DNA from: Chitinophagaceae bacterium
GTDB lineage: Bacteria; Bacteroidota; Bacteroidia; Chitinophagales; Chitinophagaceae
Direction of reading: 5' to 3'
DNA: 64,000 nt
NCBI GenBank assembly: GCA_016720825.1
Contig: JADKJV010000007.1
Coordinates: forward strand, 62,001-126,000
The notes below the pieces were generated by a model. That model saw only the letters and a list, made by a program, of their open reading frames with translations. It did no database searches and had not been told where the DNA came from. Made by a program: the position numbers and the translations under genes. Within the stretch, counting starts at the first letter, position 1. The number at the start of each line of letters is the position of its first letter. Below are positions 24,394 to 34,367 of the stretch, piece by piece.

Positions 24394-26346
24394 TTAAGCG
24401 TTTATTTCAATATGAACAGAAGTTCCTTTACCCGGACCGGTTTGTACATCCCACTTGCCTTTTAAATAATCCACCCGGCTCTGGATGTTTGTCCAGCCAA
24501 TGCCTTTTGTTCCCTGTAAAATGACCGGGTTAAATCCTTTGCCGTCGTCTTCAACCGTGATGCTGAACGCACCGCTTTTCTTACTCACCTGCACAATGGC
24601 GGTTTTGGCCGCTGCGTGCTTCAGTGTATTGTTGATCAGTTCCTGTACAATGCGGTAAATATTCACCGCAGTGGTTTGTTCAATCACTTCGTTTTCCATG
24701 CCAATGGACTGGTAGCTGACGCGCAATGCACCCGACTGGTTAATGTCGTTGCAGAAATCTTTCAATGCTGTGTCCAGGCCAAATTTAACCAGCGCTTCCG
24801 GCATCATATTATGGGCCACACGGCGCATTTCCTTGATTGAACTGTCCAGCATATCCATGCTGCGTTCAAAGGCCTGCTGGTTATCAGGCGTCATGATAAG
24901 GTTTCCTTTCATAGTCTGAAATGAATATTTAATACCTGACAACATTCCTCCCAATCCATCATGCAGGTCTTTTGCCAGGCGGGTTCGTTCCTGCTCTTCT
25001 CCTTTTAAAATTGCTTCGGTGGCGGTTAACTGCTGCAGGGTTTCCAATTCGTTAATGCGTTGCTGCTGCAGTTTTTTCTTTTGGTTATAATAGCGGTATA
25101 TCAGGAAGGAGAAAATCAGTAATACAGCGGCGGACCCCATCAATACATAATTCAGGGTTTTCCGTTTTTGCAACTGAGATTGTTGTAATAGTATTTGCTT
25201 GTCCTTTTTAGCTGTCTCATATTTCTTTTCGAGGTCAGTGGCATATTTTTGAGTTTCCAGGCTGCTTACTGAATCATTGGCCACTTTGTATTTCTGGAAA
25301 TATTCGTACGCCTCTTTATAACGGCCGGTAACAGCATAAACATCTGACAGGTACTTATATCCTTCATCCAGCATATTGAGATAGCCGATGCTGTCTGCCA
25401 GGCCGATGCCCTTCAGTAAATATTTTTCCGCTTCACCATATTTTCCCTGCTGGATTGAAATTCCACCCAGCTGCAATTGTGATTCTGCTTTGCCGTAACT
25501 GTAGTTATAGGTTTCAGAAACTGTATAACATTTTTTGAAATAAAAAACGGCCGAATCAAACTGGTTCAGTTTACGGAATACCTGTGCGGTGATCAGGTAA
25601 TAAGATAACTGGATGTCGGGGTTATTAATAAGCGATTGTTCATCAAAATACATAGTGGCGCTATCGCTGTATTTTTTGGCTTGTACCAGGTTCTCCTGGA
25701 TGCTGTATGCATTGGCCAGGATAAAGTGGGCCATGAATATCTTTTGGGCCAGGCCGGTCTTTTTTGCAGCGGCCAGGGCTTTAAAACCGTATTCGTTTTG
25801 CCGGGCGTATTCTTTCAGGTCGCCAAAAACGTTTGCGATATTACAGTAAGGAGTAACCAGATCTGCATCCATGCCTGATTGCTCAATCAGCGCAATTCCT
25901 TTCAGGTAATAATCAATTGATTTTTCAATTTCGTTGATTGCTTTATACTTCCCGGCGATATCATTATACGCACTGGCTTCATATTTTTTGGCCTTGGGGT
26001 TGTCTGATTGCTGGTAATTCAAAATAGCGCTATCGAGATGGGCAATGGACTCTTTATACTTCGCACCGGTGCCATATAACACAGCGAGGTTCTGGTAAAT
26101 ACGCCCCAGGTTATAATTCAGGTTTTTGCTTTTGGCAAAACGGATAGCATCCTGGTATGCCGCATAAGCTTTGGCGGTATCTACCAGCTCATAATCAATG
26201 GCCAGGCGCATCATACTTACGGCCCGGTTGGTGTCGGCCATGGGTTGCTGGAGTTCTTTGCTGATACTGTCAACCAAATGCTGTTGCGCACTGGCTGATG
26301 TAAAAACACCGGCACTAATCAGTAAAATAAAAGCCAATTTTTTCAT
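24394..26346 (-). CDS. TPR-containing sensor histidine kinase
   Basis: 650 residues: signal peptide, a periplasmic array of about seven TPR-like helical pairs (roughly 35-370), one membrane helix (LNYVLMGSAAVLLIFSFLIYRYY), a coiled coil, then the cytoplasmic HisKA_3 domain with the phosphoacceptor His in RLAKDLHDGLGGMLSGIKYSF and an HATPase domain with GKGF and GIGWTNIQSR boxes. It signals to the response regulator at 23751. The divergent gene at 26534 is a broken secreted-protein gene with which it shares a 187-base upstream region. Confidence 0.92.
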   Translation of the reverse strand: MKKLAFILLISAGVFTSASAQQHLVDSISKELQQPMADTNRAVSMMRLAIDYELVDTAKAYAAYQDAIRFAKSKNLNYNLGRIYQNLAVLYGTGAKYKESIAHLDSAILNYQQSDNPKAKKYEASAYNDIAGKYKAINEIEKSIDYYLKGIALIEQSGMDADLVTPYCNIANVFGDLKEYARQNEYGFKALAAAKKTGLAQKIFMAHFILANAYSIQENLVQAKKYSDSATMYFDEQSLINNPDIQLSYYLITAQVFRKLNQFDSAVFYFKKCYTVSETYNYSYGKAESQLQLGGISIQQGKYGEAEKYLLKGIGLADSIGYLNMLDEGYKYLSDVYAVTGRYKEAYEYFQKYKVANDSVSSLETQKYATDLEKKYETAKKDKQILLQQSQLQKRKTLNYVLMGSAAVLLIFSFLIYRYYNQKKKLQQQRINELETLQQLTATEAILKGEEQERTRLAKDLHDGLGGMLSGIKYSFQTMKGNLIMTPDNQQAFERSMDMLDSSIKEMRRVAHNMMPEALVKFGLDTALKDFCNDINQSGALRVSYQSIGMENEVIEQTTAVNIYRIVQELINNTLKHAAAKTAIVQVSKKSGAFSITVEDDGKGFNPVILQGTKGIGWTNIQSRVDYLKGKWDVQTGPGKGTSVHIEINA

Positions 26347-26533
26347 ACAGTAAAATAAACCATTAGGGCCAATTCACAAATAAACGCCAATACGGGGCGA
26401 ATAAACTCCCCCTTTTCCATGATTTATCTGTCAACCGGGATTATCCTGTTTTTCCGGGAGATAAACTCCCGGGCAAATAGCGTCCTTTTACTGTATGATT
26501 ATTTATCACTCATCAATAAAATAAAAAAATCAC

Positions 26534-27588
26534 ATGAAATCTCCATTCAGGCTGCAGGCAATTTTGTTTCTTTTTGCCCTGCTGGCTATTGCGGTAAATA
26601 CGCAGGGCCAGAAAGATCCAAAAAGGAATATCACCCAGGTAAAAGAGTTGCCTTTATTAAAAGCACATATAACCAAAGAAATTGAGGGGCAGATAATCGA
26701 AATCGTAAAGCCTGTTAAAGAAAAGATTGAAACCCTGTATAAGGAAGATAACACTGGAACCTATACCGCTTATGCAACTGATATGCAGAAGCTTGGTGAG
26801 ATAAAGGATGTCAAAGAAAGAATGGCGTATGCAAAAAATATTCAGAAAAAGTATTACTCTTTCGTGAAGAAAACCTGGGACCAGGCCAAAATTGACGAAG
26901 GCTATTACCAGCAGAAACTAAAAAATCTTTTCCCAGGCAACGTAAAAGAAACCATCCGTTTCGGTGAGTTTTTGAATTTCACTATGGGATCTTCCTTCCA
27001 GAAACCCATTCCTCCTCCGCCACCTCCACCCGGGCCGGCCAATATTTGTGTAAATGCAAATTTAATGTTTAGGCGGGGCTAAAACGGTGGAAGGCGGGGC
27101 GATTGGCGGCACCAAAGTGATATTATCCCCGGCAAACCCTCCCAGCCCTACGGAAATGATAACAAGTGCTGATGCGGTACTTATGGGCATCTACAAAGCT
27201 GAGGGTTGGATTCATAATACTTATCTATACCGGGCAATTTTCCGTTCGACAATAAATCCTGCGGGCCAAAAAACATTTGACTGGAATGGCAGTGGTATGG
27301 CATTTTCCTTTAGGATGCGCCTGGTCAACTGTTGCTTACACCACCAATGGTAATACCAGTGATTTTTCAGTTGACGGGAAATTTATACCGTTGTAGCGCC
27401 GGTCACTTTTGTGCTGTATATCAACCAGAGAACATCAAAACGGAAGAGTCAGTAATCGCTAAAACTGATCTCCGCACGGCACAGTTCGGAATCACCTGTT
27501 ATTCAAGTGCCTCGTCTTCTATTTTCCTTTCATATTCCCACGCCAATTCATCGTGCGCGATGACGAAATGGGATATTTGTGAAGAATA
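26534..27588 (+). pseudogene. frameshifted secreted protein of unknown function
   Basis: The start encodes a signal peptide (MKSPFRLQAILFLFALLAIA) and a helical domain of about 120 residues, then a poly-Pro run (PIPPPPPPPGP) and a second domain. The frame breaks near 27070 (ANLMF continues as GGAKTVEGGAIGGTK in another frame), again near 27315 (continuing as AWSTVAYTTNGNTSDFSVDG), and again near 27385 (continuing as TVVAPVTFVLYINQ). At least three indels separate coherent pieces. No family was recognised. It is a decayed gene or a heavily error-affected one. Confidence 0.6.
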
Positions 27589-27722
27589 AAATATAATCGT
27601 TTATGGACTGACTTAATTCCTGAAATCATTATCCACTCCCGGAAAATCTGGGTGTATCCGATAGCTGGTTTACCATTCAATAACAATGCGAAGAAAAAAA
27701 TTAAAAAACTAATTTACCTGAC

Positions 27723-28925
27723 ATGAAAAAGCTGATCCTGTTCATCGCTTTTGGTTGTCTGGCAGGTGAATTACCTGCCCAGGAGATTTCCCGTCAATCT
27801 ATTGAAGACAGTGTGATTGGCTGGATGACTGTTTATCATTTTAAGGGTGTGAAAACCGGGATGAAAGTTGACAGCAAAGTATATTCCGTCAACCAGCTTT
27901 CTATTTGCGATTCATTTGCAAACTGGATACAGGCCAGTTATATGCCGAAAGGCGGATTGGGTGATGTGAAAAAATTCGTTTCTGAAAAGCTGGGTTTATA
28001 TAACCAGTACAAAGCCGGAATGCCGCAGAGTTACGGCGCGTATGCAAAAACGTACACGGAGCTGAAGTATAACAGCAGCCGGAAGCTGGTACCTAATACC
28101 AACAGCCATGTATGGATGGCGGTTGCGGCCAATGGCATACCCAATGGCTGGCCGGTGATGGATATCTGCACACCGGCACAATATTATTTCACGATGCCGA
28201 TGGCTGCCACCGAGGTGAGTGAAACCAACATGCTGCCGTTGCTTGACATTTCCGGTAACGCCAGTATAAAACCTTTCACAAGTTTTTGGGTAAAGAACCT
28301 GGGTTATGGCCGCGGGAAGGAGCAGGTGTTGTTGTGTAAAGACAATAAATCACCTTTTATCATTCTCACCAAGGGTGAATTTTTACAAGCCCTGGAAAAG
28401 GCAATTCCTGTTTTTTATGAAAAGGAAAAGAAAAGGATTTATGAAGCGGAACAGGGCAACCAGCAAAGACTGGTATTCCCGATGAAGCAGCTGGATGAAA
28501 AAATTATACGCTATAAGACCGGCCTGGAAAAGACCCGGGAAAAATACAGGAACCGTTTGAACGAACCGGCCACGACCAGTTACCAGCCCAACCTGGTGGA
28601 TCTGGACTTTGGCCGTGATATTTTCACCAGCCAGTATTTAACCGATCCGGAAACAATCCAAACCCGGTATCCGGTGTACACGGTGGATCCGGCAGTAACC
28701 GCGCTTTGCAAAACAGATAAACCGCAATGGATCCTGATCAGTTGGGATTACTGGCCCGGTGATGCTACGGAGCAGCAGCAACATGATGCGATTATTTCTA
28801 ATTTTAATTTCGAGTATATCTATAATTTCTTTTTTGCGCCGGAGAAAATAAAAGGGCAATTGTATAAACCGCTGCATTCCAAGCCAACGGTTGAGTTGTG
28901 CCGCAAGTTATATTTCAGTAACTAG
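27723..28925 (+). CDS. secreted protein of unknown function
   Basis: 400 residues with a signal peptide (MKKLILFIAFGCLAGELPAQ). The mature part is mixed alpha/beta; a charged helical stretch (about 240-285, EKEKKRIYEAEQGNQQ...) looks like a coiled coil. No enzyme motif was recognised. It is the first intact gene of a plus-strand group with the two paralogues at 28970 and 30498, separated by 44 bp from the next, so cotranscription is possible. Confidence 0.7.
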   Translation: MKKLILFIAFGCLAGELPAQEISRQSIEDSVIGWMTVYHFKGVKTGMKVDSKVYSVNQLSICDSFANWIQASYMPKGGLGDVKKFVSEKLGLYNQYKAGMPQSYGAYAKTYTELKYNSSRKLVPNTNSHVWMAVAANGIPNGWPVMDICTPAQYYFTMPMAATEVSETNMLPLLDISGNASIKPFTSFWVKNLGYGRGKEQVLLCKDNKSPFIILTKGEFLQALEKAIPVFYEKEKKRIYEAEQGNQQRLVFPMKQLDEKIIRYKTGLEKTREKYRNRLNEPATTSYQPNLVDLDFGRDIFTSQYLTDPETIQTRYPVYTVDPAVTALCKTDKPQWILISWDYWPGDATEQQQHDAIISNFNFEYIYNFFFAPEKIKGQLYKPLHSKPTVELCRKLYFSN

Positions 28926-28969
28926 CACAATGAGTAATTTAAAAATCGATTAATTCACTCCAAACGACC

Positions 28970-30314
28970 ATGAAAAAATCATCCTTGTTCTTTATTGTTT
29001 TCCCCGGTGATCCTGTTAGCCCAATCGCTGACATTTGACCTGACCACCTGTACGCCTCCAAAAGGCTGGGTAAAACAAACAACGCAAAACGCCATCCAGT
29101 TTACCAAAAATGATGATGCGAAGGGCACTTATTGCCTGATCACATTATATAAGGCCATACCCGGCACATTAAATTCAAAAGAGAATTTTGACCTGGCGTG
29201 GACTTCATTAGTCAAACAGATGGTAACGGTTTCTGCCGCCCCTGACATGCAGCCCATCAGCACTGAAAACGGATGGGAAGTGCAGAGTGGTTTTGCACCT
29301 TTTGAAAGTGAGGGCACCAAAGGGGTTGTGTTGTTGTTAACGGGAAGCAGTGCGCAAAAGATGGTGAACATCATCATCCTGACTAATACCGATGTGTACC
29401 AGCAAACGATGAGTGATTTTTTAGAATCCATTAGTCTTAAAAAACAAACAGAAGTGCCCACGGGTAAAACCAACCCGGTAACCAATCCTGTTACTGTTGC
29501 AAAATCGGATGGCTTTGCTTTCAACACCACCAATTTTGATAATGGCTGGACGGCCACGGTGCAGGATGACTGGGTGCAGGTATCAAAAGCAAACCTGAAG
29601 GTGCTGATCCATTATCCGAATAAAAGAGCGGATGCTTATAATTCAGTGCTGATGGATGGTTTAAAAAATGCCTGGAATATATTAGTATCAACCCGGTATA
29701 TGAATGCTTCCAACATGGAATTTAAACCTGTCTCCGGCTGGCAGTCTATAGAATTTGCGGAAGCCGATATGACCGAAAAAGCCAGTGGCAAAAAAGTACA
29801 CGTTGTGTTCTTCAAAATGAATTATTCCAATGGCAGCGGCCGGTATATGGAGTTCATTACACCGGATAAAAAGGCTTTCGAAGCTAATTTCATGACTTAC
29901 CGCCAGGAGTCTTACGGATGGGAGCCCCTGGAGAAATTCCAGACGTATAACAAGTTTGCTGTTGCGGCTAGTGACCTGAAAGGAAAATGGACGAATGATT
30001 TTTCCGGTGCCATCCAGTATGTAAATGCCAGCACCGGTTTTGATTCACACATGGACACGCACACATCGGTTGAGAATTTTACAATCGGGAACAACAACAC
30101 GTATAACTGGGATTTGGCTGTGGCCAGCGGACCGGTGGGTAATATCAAATTCCAGACGAGGAAATCTGCCGGCAAGCTGAGCATGACGGGTAACTGGAAA
30201 ATTAATTTTTCGGATATAGAAGGGCGGGCGAGGAGTTATGATGTTTACTTTTCCTGTATAAAAGGGTTAAGGATTTTGTGGCTGGATGGGAGGGCGTTTG
30301 CGAAGGTGCAATAG
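28970..30314 (+). CDS. secreted paralogue A of a two-gene family, signal peptide frameshifted
   Basis: About 445 residues. The likely start ATG at 28970 (MKKSSLFFIV) is out of frame with the body, which is open from 28995 (FSPVILLAQSLTFDLTTC...). A 1-nt change in the first 30 bases restores a signal peptide. The body has two domains: residues about 20-150 (TFDLTTCTPPKGWVKQ...NIIILTNTDVYQQ) and about 165-440, ending WKINFSDIEGRARSYDVYFSC. It is clearly homologous to the next gene (30498-31882). The fold resembles PsbP/Mog1-like small domains in its opening PKGW pattern, but this is weak. Function unknown. Confidence 0.65.
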
Positions 30315-30452
30315 TTCCTCGGCGGGGCTCGGAATTGTACTTCGGCAAGCTCAGTATGTACTTCGGCAGGCTCAGTACAGGTCCTCGGCGGGGCTCGGAA
30401 TTATTTCTCGCGGCGGCCGCAGAGGAGCAGCGAACGCAGCGGAATACAATTA
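30313..30452. repeat. composite conserved-core repeat
   Basis: Four short-form units in a row with different matched stems: AGTTCC/GGAATT (around 30313-30336), GTACT/AGTAT, TGTACT/AGTACA, and a weaker GTCC/GGAA. They are followed by a GC-rich tail (TTTCTCGCGGCGGCCGCAG ... GCAGCGGAATACAATT) that recurs after the 22-base array at 48499-48548. The element fills the gap between the two paralogues. Confidence 0.65.
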
Positions 30453-30497
30453 GTAAGATTAAATGCATTTCAAAATAGCTTTTAATAAATACCACAG

Positions 30498-31882
30498 ATG
30501 AAACATTTTTTCCTTTTCATTGCCCTAACCCTTCTCGGCACAATCACCTTTGCCCAGGTCCAGACATTCGACCTGACTACTTTCACCCCACCCAAAGGCT
30601 GGGTGAAAAAAGCAACAGCCAGTGCTGTACAGTTAACCAAATCAGATGATGCCAAGGGCACGTATTGCCTGATCACTTTATATAAGTCCATACCCGGCAC
30701 GAATAATTCAAAAGACAATTTTGACATGGCGTGGAAGACGCTGGTCAAGGAGATGGTCACCGTTACGGCTGCACCCACGATGCAACCGGCGAGCAGCGAG
30801 AATGGCTGGGAAGCGCAGAGTGGTTATGCGCCGTTTGAGAGTGATGGCAACAAGGGGATTGCCTTGCTGGTGACATCAACCAGCGGACAGAAGATGGTGA
30901 ACATTATTATCCTGACCAATACCGATGTGTACCAGCAGAGCATGACTGATTTTTGGAGTCAGTCAGTTTTAAAAAACAGGCAGTAACACCTGTAACGACG
31001 AATGTGAATACGAATCCGGTTAACAAGCCGGTTACTGTTACGAATACAAATGGCTACGGTTTTACCACCACCAATTTCGATGATGGCTGGACGAGCACGG
31101 TGCAGGCAGATTGGGTGGACGTGACCAAGGGCAATATCAAAGTATTATTGCATTACCCGAAGCAGGGTACGATATTCCCGGCGGATCCCGATCCGCTGAC
31201 ACGTGCGGCCTGGGATATATTAGTAGCACCCCGTTACAGCAATCTCCGGAATTTCCGGACAGCCTATATCAGTACTTACGACCGGCCTTACCTGGGTATG
31301 GGTTATGCCACGAGTAACAGTACGGGGAAGCAGGTGTTTATTGTTTTCTTCCGCCGCGGGGATTCCGGCTGGATTGAATTTATTGCGCCGGATAAAAACG
31401 CGTTTATCCAATATTTCAAATTTGATCCGGAAGCTATCAAGTGGGACAGCAACTCTGATCTGTTGAATCCCCTCGCTGTTATGGCCAATTATAACAAGTT
31501 TGGGATAGCGGCCGGCGACTTCACCGGCACCTGGAGCAGTGATTTCACCGGTGTGCAGCAGCTGTACAACGTATATACCGGCAATTATGCGGGAATGAAT
31601 ATTAACCAGTCGAACCAGACTTTCCAGTTCGGTGCCGGCGGCAGTTATTCCTGGAGTATCCTTTCTGTGAACGGTCAGGTGGGCACGATGCGATATTCCA
31701 ATGCCAAATCATCCGGAAAATTCACCGTCCTCAATAACTGGCAAATCCGGTTTACCGATATTGAAGGGAAGCCCAAAAAATACAATGCGTTTTTCTCCTG
31801 CATAAAAGGTGCTCGTGTATTAAAAATGCTGGATGCCGATTATCCTGGCAGTGGTATTTATTTAGTGTTTGGCAAAAAATAA
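30498..31882 (+). pseudogene. secreted paralogue B, single-base frameshift
   Basis: Signal peptide MKHFFLFIALTLLGTITFAQ, then the same two domains as paralogue A. The first frame runs to 30986; the second opens at about 30953. Adding one T to the five-T run at 30950-30954 gives TDFLESVSFKKQ, which matches TMSDFLESISLKKQ of the neighbour exactly in register, so a 1-nt deletion is almost certain. With it corrected the protein would be about 460 residues. Function unknown. Confidence 0.8.
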
Positions 31883-31886
31883 AATC

Positions 31887-31923
31887 ATGAAAAAGACGAT
31901 TGCCTTCCTGTTGCTCCCTTCGC
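31887..31923 (+). other. orphan signal-peptide start next to a repeat
   Basis: ATGAAAAAGACGATTGCC... reads MKKTIAFLLLPS and then runs into repeat copy B1. The preceding AATAAAATC and the start closely resemble the true start of the metalloprotease gene 216 bases downstream (AATAAAATC-ATGAAAAAAATTACTGGC). It looks like a duplicated or interrupted beginning of that gene, split by insertion of the repeat. Confidence 0.45.
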
Positions 31924-32054
31924 AGCCGGGTCTCCCGTGCAGAATTATTGCATTTACGAATTGAAGAAAAGCAGGGGACCCGGCGTGTAAAGTTACGCCG
32001 GGTCCCCTCCCTAAACTCAAACTGAAAGAAAAATCATTAACGGGAGACCCGGCT
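31924..32054. repeat. 131-bp nested palindrome, family B (copy 1)
   Basis: Outer perfect 15-bp inverted repeat AGCCGGGTCTCCCGT / ACGGGAGACCCGGCT at the ends, and an inner 14-bp hairpin AGGGGACCCGGCGT / ACGCCGGGTCCCCT (31973-31986 with 31995-32008). The copy at 47335-47465 has exactly the same length; 35984-36068 is a truncated copy lacking the right end. Confidence 0.85.
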
Positions 32055-32102
32055 ACAAAGAAACCCATCAGTAATGCATAACATTTTCGTAAAAATAAAA
32101 TC

Positions 32103-32906
32103 ATGAAAAAAATTACTGGCTTCCTGCTGCTGTCGTTATTTGTCATATCCGCCTGCAAAACCGTACCCGTTACGGGGCGCAAGCAATTAAACCTGGTGCC
32201 TGATTTCATGATCCGCGAAATGGCCTTTACACAATATGATTCGGTGGTGCGTGCAAGTCCCACGCTTTCCCAATACGATTCCCGCGCCCAAATGGTTACC
32301 CGTGTAGGCAACCGTATCCAGCAGGCCGTAGAAACCTACATGCAGCAAAACAACATGAGCAAGGACCTCAAAAATTTCAAATGGGAATTCAACACCATCC
32401 AGGAAAATATCATCAACGCCTGGTGCATGCCCGGCGGCAAAGTAGTTGTCTACACCGGCCTCTTACCCATCACCCAAAACGAAACCGCCCTGGCTGTAGT
32501 GATGGGCCATGAAATAGCTCACGCCATTGCCCGTCACGGCAACGAACGCATGAGCCAGGCCTTATTAGTCGGCATGGGCGGCATGATACTCGAAGAAGCC
32601 CTGAAAAACAAAAAGCAGGAAACCCAGTTAATCTTTCTAGGTCTCTACGTGGTCGGCTCAAATCTGGCCTACTCCCTCCCCAACAGCCGCATGCAGGAAA
32701 GCGAAGCCGACAAACTCGGTTTGATCTTTATGAGCATGGCGGGTTATAATCCGGAAGAAGCGATACCGTTTTGGCAGCGGATGGCGGCTGCGAATACAGG
32801 GGGGAAGGTGCCGGAGTTTTTATCGACGCATCCGAGTAATGAGACGAGGTTGAGTAAGTTGAGTGTGTTGATACCAGAAATAAAAAATAAATATTATTAT
32901 AAATAA
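32103..32906 (+). CDS. M48 family metalloprotease (lipoprotein)
   Basis: 267 residues. The N-terminus MKKITGFLLLSLFVISAC is a lipoprotein signal with the lipid Cys at 18. The zinc site HEIAH (136-140) is followed about 60 residues later by the ESEAD glutamate (199-203), the gluzincin arrangement of Oma1/BepA/LoiP-like M48 proteases. The VPVTGRKQLNLV opening is typical of the bacterial group. It likely degrades or assists misfolded envelope proteins on the periplasmic side of a membrane. Confidence 0.9.
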   Translation: MKKITGFLLLSLFVISACKTVPVTGRKQLNLVPDFMIREMAFTQYDSVVRASPTLSQYDSRAQMVTRVGNRIQQAVETYMQQNNMSKDLKNFKWEFNTIQENIINAWCMPGGKVVVYTGLLPITQNETALAVVMGHEIAHAIARHGNERMSQALLVGMGGMILEEALKNKKQETQLIFLGLYVVGSNLAYSLPNSRMQESEADKLGLIFMSMAGYNPEEAIPFWQRMAAANTGGKVPEFLSTHPSNETRLSKLSVLIPEIKNKYYYK

Positions 32907-33035
32907 TTAATGAGTTACCATTTTCCCGGCTTTTTAATAGCCAAAACTCTTATAAATAAATTTCCGGCAGAACATATTCTATACCAAATGAAAGCTAATA
33001 GCCTAAAATCAGATTGATCTATTTAAAACAAGTCT

Positions 33036-33047
33036 ACTCAGCTGAGT
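33036..33047. other. 12-bp perfect palindrome
   Basis: ACTCAGCTGAGT between the convergent metalloprotease and phosphoesterase genes, with a partial second copy (ACTCAGCT) 20 bases on. It could be a small terminator core or protein site; nothing more can be said. Confidence 0.3.
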
Positions 33048-33073
33048 TATTATTTTGAAAAATATACTCAGCT

Positions 33074-34006
33074 CTAAACTGCAGTTGTCATTTCAAAACC
33101 AAAATCAGTACGGCTTTCAATTCCCCACCTATACCCCACCAACACCCCTCCCTTCGCCACACTATAATCCAAACAAACCACATTATCCGCCTGCTTGGCT
33201 GGTGCGGCAAACTTTGGATTCAGCCAGTAGTGCCCGAAAAATACGGGAGGTGCGTCGGGATGATAAGGCTGGGCTGCAATTTCTTCAGGTAGGGGCTGGT
33301 GCTGCAATGCATCAGGATAATTGAAAAAGTAATCACCATATGTGAGACCGGCGGGATTGAGCCACCATTTGATGCGTGATTCGGCGCGGTGGGCGCCGTC
33401 TTTGTCCTGGAAACTCTGGCCGTCGGGGAGTTTCATTTCAACGCCTTTGAGGGTTTCTTCAAAAACGGTCCACTCGGGGGAGTGTTTTGTGTGGGCTTTT
33501 AAAAGCATGTCGCGGGTGAGGGGGCCTTCGAGCTTTTTCAGGAAATCAATATGCGCATCCTGCCAGCAGGCATGCACGGCACGGATGCCGTCTATCTCCA
33601 GGAACAGGGGCAGGTTGGCAAACCAGGCCAGGTATTCATCCCACTCCTTTTCATAACCCATGAACTGTTTGATCGTTTCATAATGCTGGTGGATATTCTT
33701 CGGCGAGTGCCGGCGGATATGCCCGCCATCCGGATGGTGATAGGAAAACGCCAGCGCATTGTACTCGTGATTGCCCATGATGGCATAAGCCGCACCGGCA
33801 TCCACCATGCGCTTCACGATATACAGGGTTTCGCGGATCTCGGGACCACGGTCAATATAATCACCCACGAAAATCACCTTGCGCTCGGGGTGGGACCAGA
33901 CATGATCCTTTAAACGATAACCCATTTTTTGTAAAAGGGTTTTGAGTTCGGTGGCGTGGCCGTGGATGTCGCCGATGAGATCGTAACCGGTTGTTGTTTG
34001 GTTCAT
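33074..34006 (-). CDS. metallophosphoesterase (Ser/Thr phosphatase/ApaH-like)
   Basis: 310 residues from MNQTTTGYDLIGDIHGH. The frame stays open upstream, but that part translates intergenic repeats, so the internal ATG is the real start. Metal motifs are GDIHGH, GDYIDRGP and GNHE (AIMGNHEYNALAF), with later His residues in AVHACWQ and FGHYW. This is the calcineurin-like fold used by diadenosine tetraphosphatases and PPP-type phosphatases. The substrate is unknown. No partner kinase is adjacent. Confidence 0.88.
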   Translation of the reverse strand: MNQTTTGYDLIGDIHGHATELKTLLQKMGYRLKDHVWSHPERKVIFVGDYIDRGPEIRETLYIVKRMVDAGAAYAIMGNHEYNALAFSYHHPDGGHIRRHSPKNIHQHYETIKQFMGYEKEWDEYLAWFANLPLFLEIDGIRAVHACWQDAHIDFLKKLEGPLTRDMLLKAHTKHSPEWTVFEETLKGVEMKLPDGQSFQDKDGAHRAESRIKWWLNPAGLTYGDYFFNYPDALQHQPLPEEIAAQPYHPDAPPVFFGHYWLNPKFAAPAKQADNVVCLDYSVAKGGVLVGYRWGIESRTDFGFEMTTAV

Positions 34007-34049
34007 AGATGCTAGTTTAAATTTAAGAAATAGTGGGGGATTGAGAGTT

Positions 34050-34218
34050 GATAATGCTTGCCCGCCGTAGCGAAGCGAAGGAGGGGATAATGGATAATTG
34101 AGAATTAAGAATGCTTGCCCGCCGAAGCGAAGCGGAGGAGGGGAGAATGCTTGCCCACAGTTGTGAAGCTGAGGAGTTGAAAATTGAGAATGTTTGCCAG
34201 AAAGAGAGAGGCGGGGGG
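34050..34218. repeat. imperfect tandem repeat of TGCTTGCCCGCCG units
   Basis: Three to four units of about 35-57 bases (starting near 34054, 34111, 34148 and 34190) of the form AATGCTTGCCCGCCGAAGCGAAGCGGAGG, separated by TTGAGAATT-type spacers. The GC-rich part is the inverted form of the elements at 7014 and 23628. It lies upstream of the phosphoesterase start. Confidence 0.6.
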
Positions 34219-34292
34219 TTATTCCAGTGTTTTGTAAAACAAATTTACGAAATTTTTTGTTGGGGTAGTAATGAGGGTTGAGCGTACAGGTG

Positions 34293-34344
34293 AATCGCCT
34301 AAGGCAATAGAATATGGCTGCGAAACCAGCCGTTTCCCAGAGCG
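34293..34344 (+). repeat. two-hairpin repeat, family C (copy 2, diverged)
   Basis: ATCGCCTAAGGCAAT and CTGCGAAACC-AGC-CGTTTCCCAG in the same order and spacing as the other family C copies, with several mismatches. It lies between the two minus-strand genes. Confidence 0.6.
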
Positions 34345-34367
34345 GGTAGTTGCCTGCAAAATCCCAA

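Noticed and set aside
24394..26346. The TPR kinase as partner of the broken kinase at 17709
   Set aside because: It has its own adjacent response regulator; there is no evidence of interaction.
30950..30990. Programmed frameshifting at the T run of paralogue B
   Set aside because: No slippery heptamer or downstream structure is evident, and the neighbouring paralogue is in frame at the same place; a plain indel is simpler.
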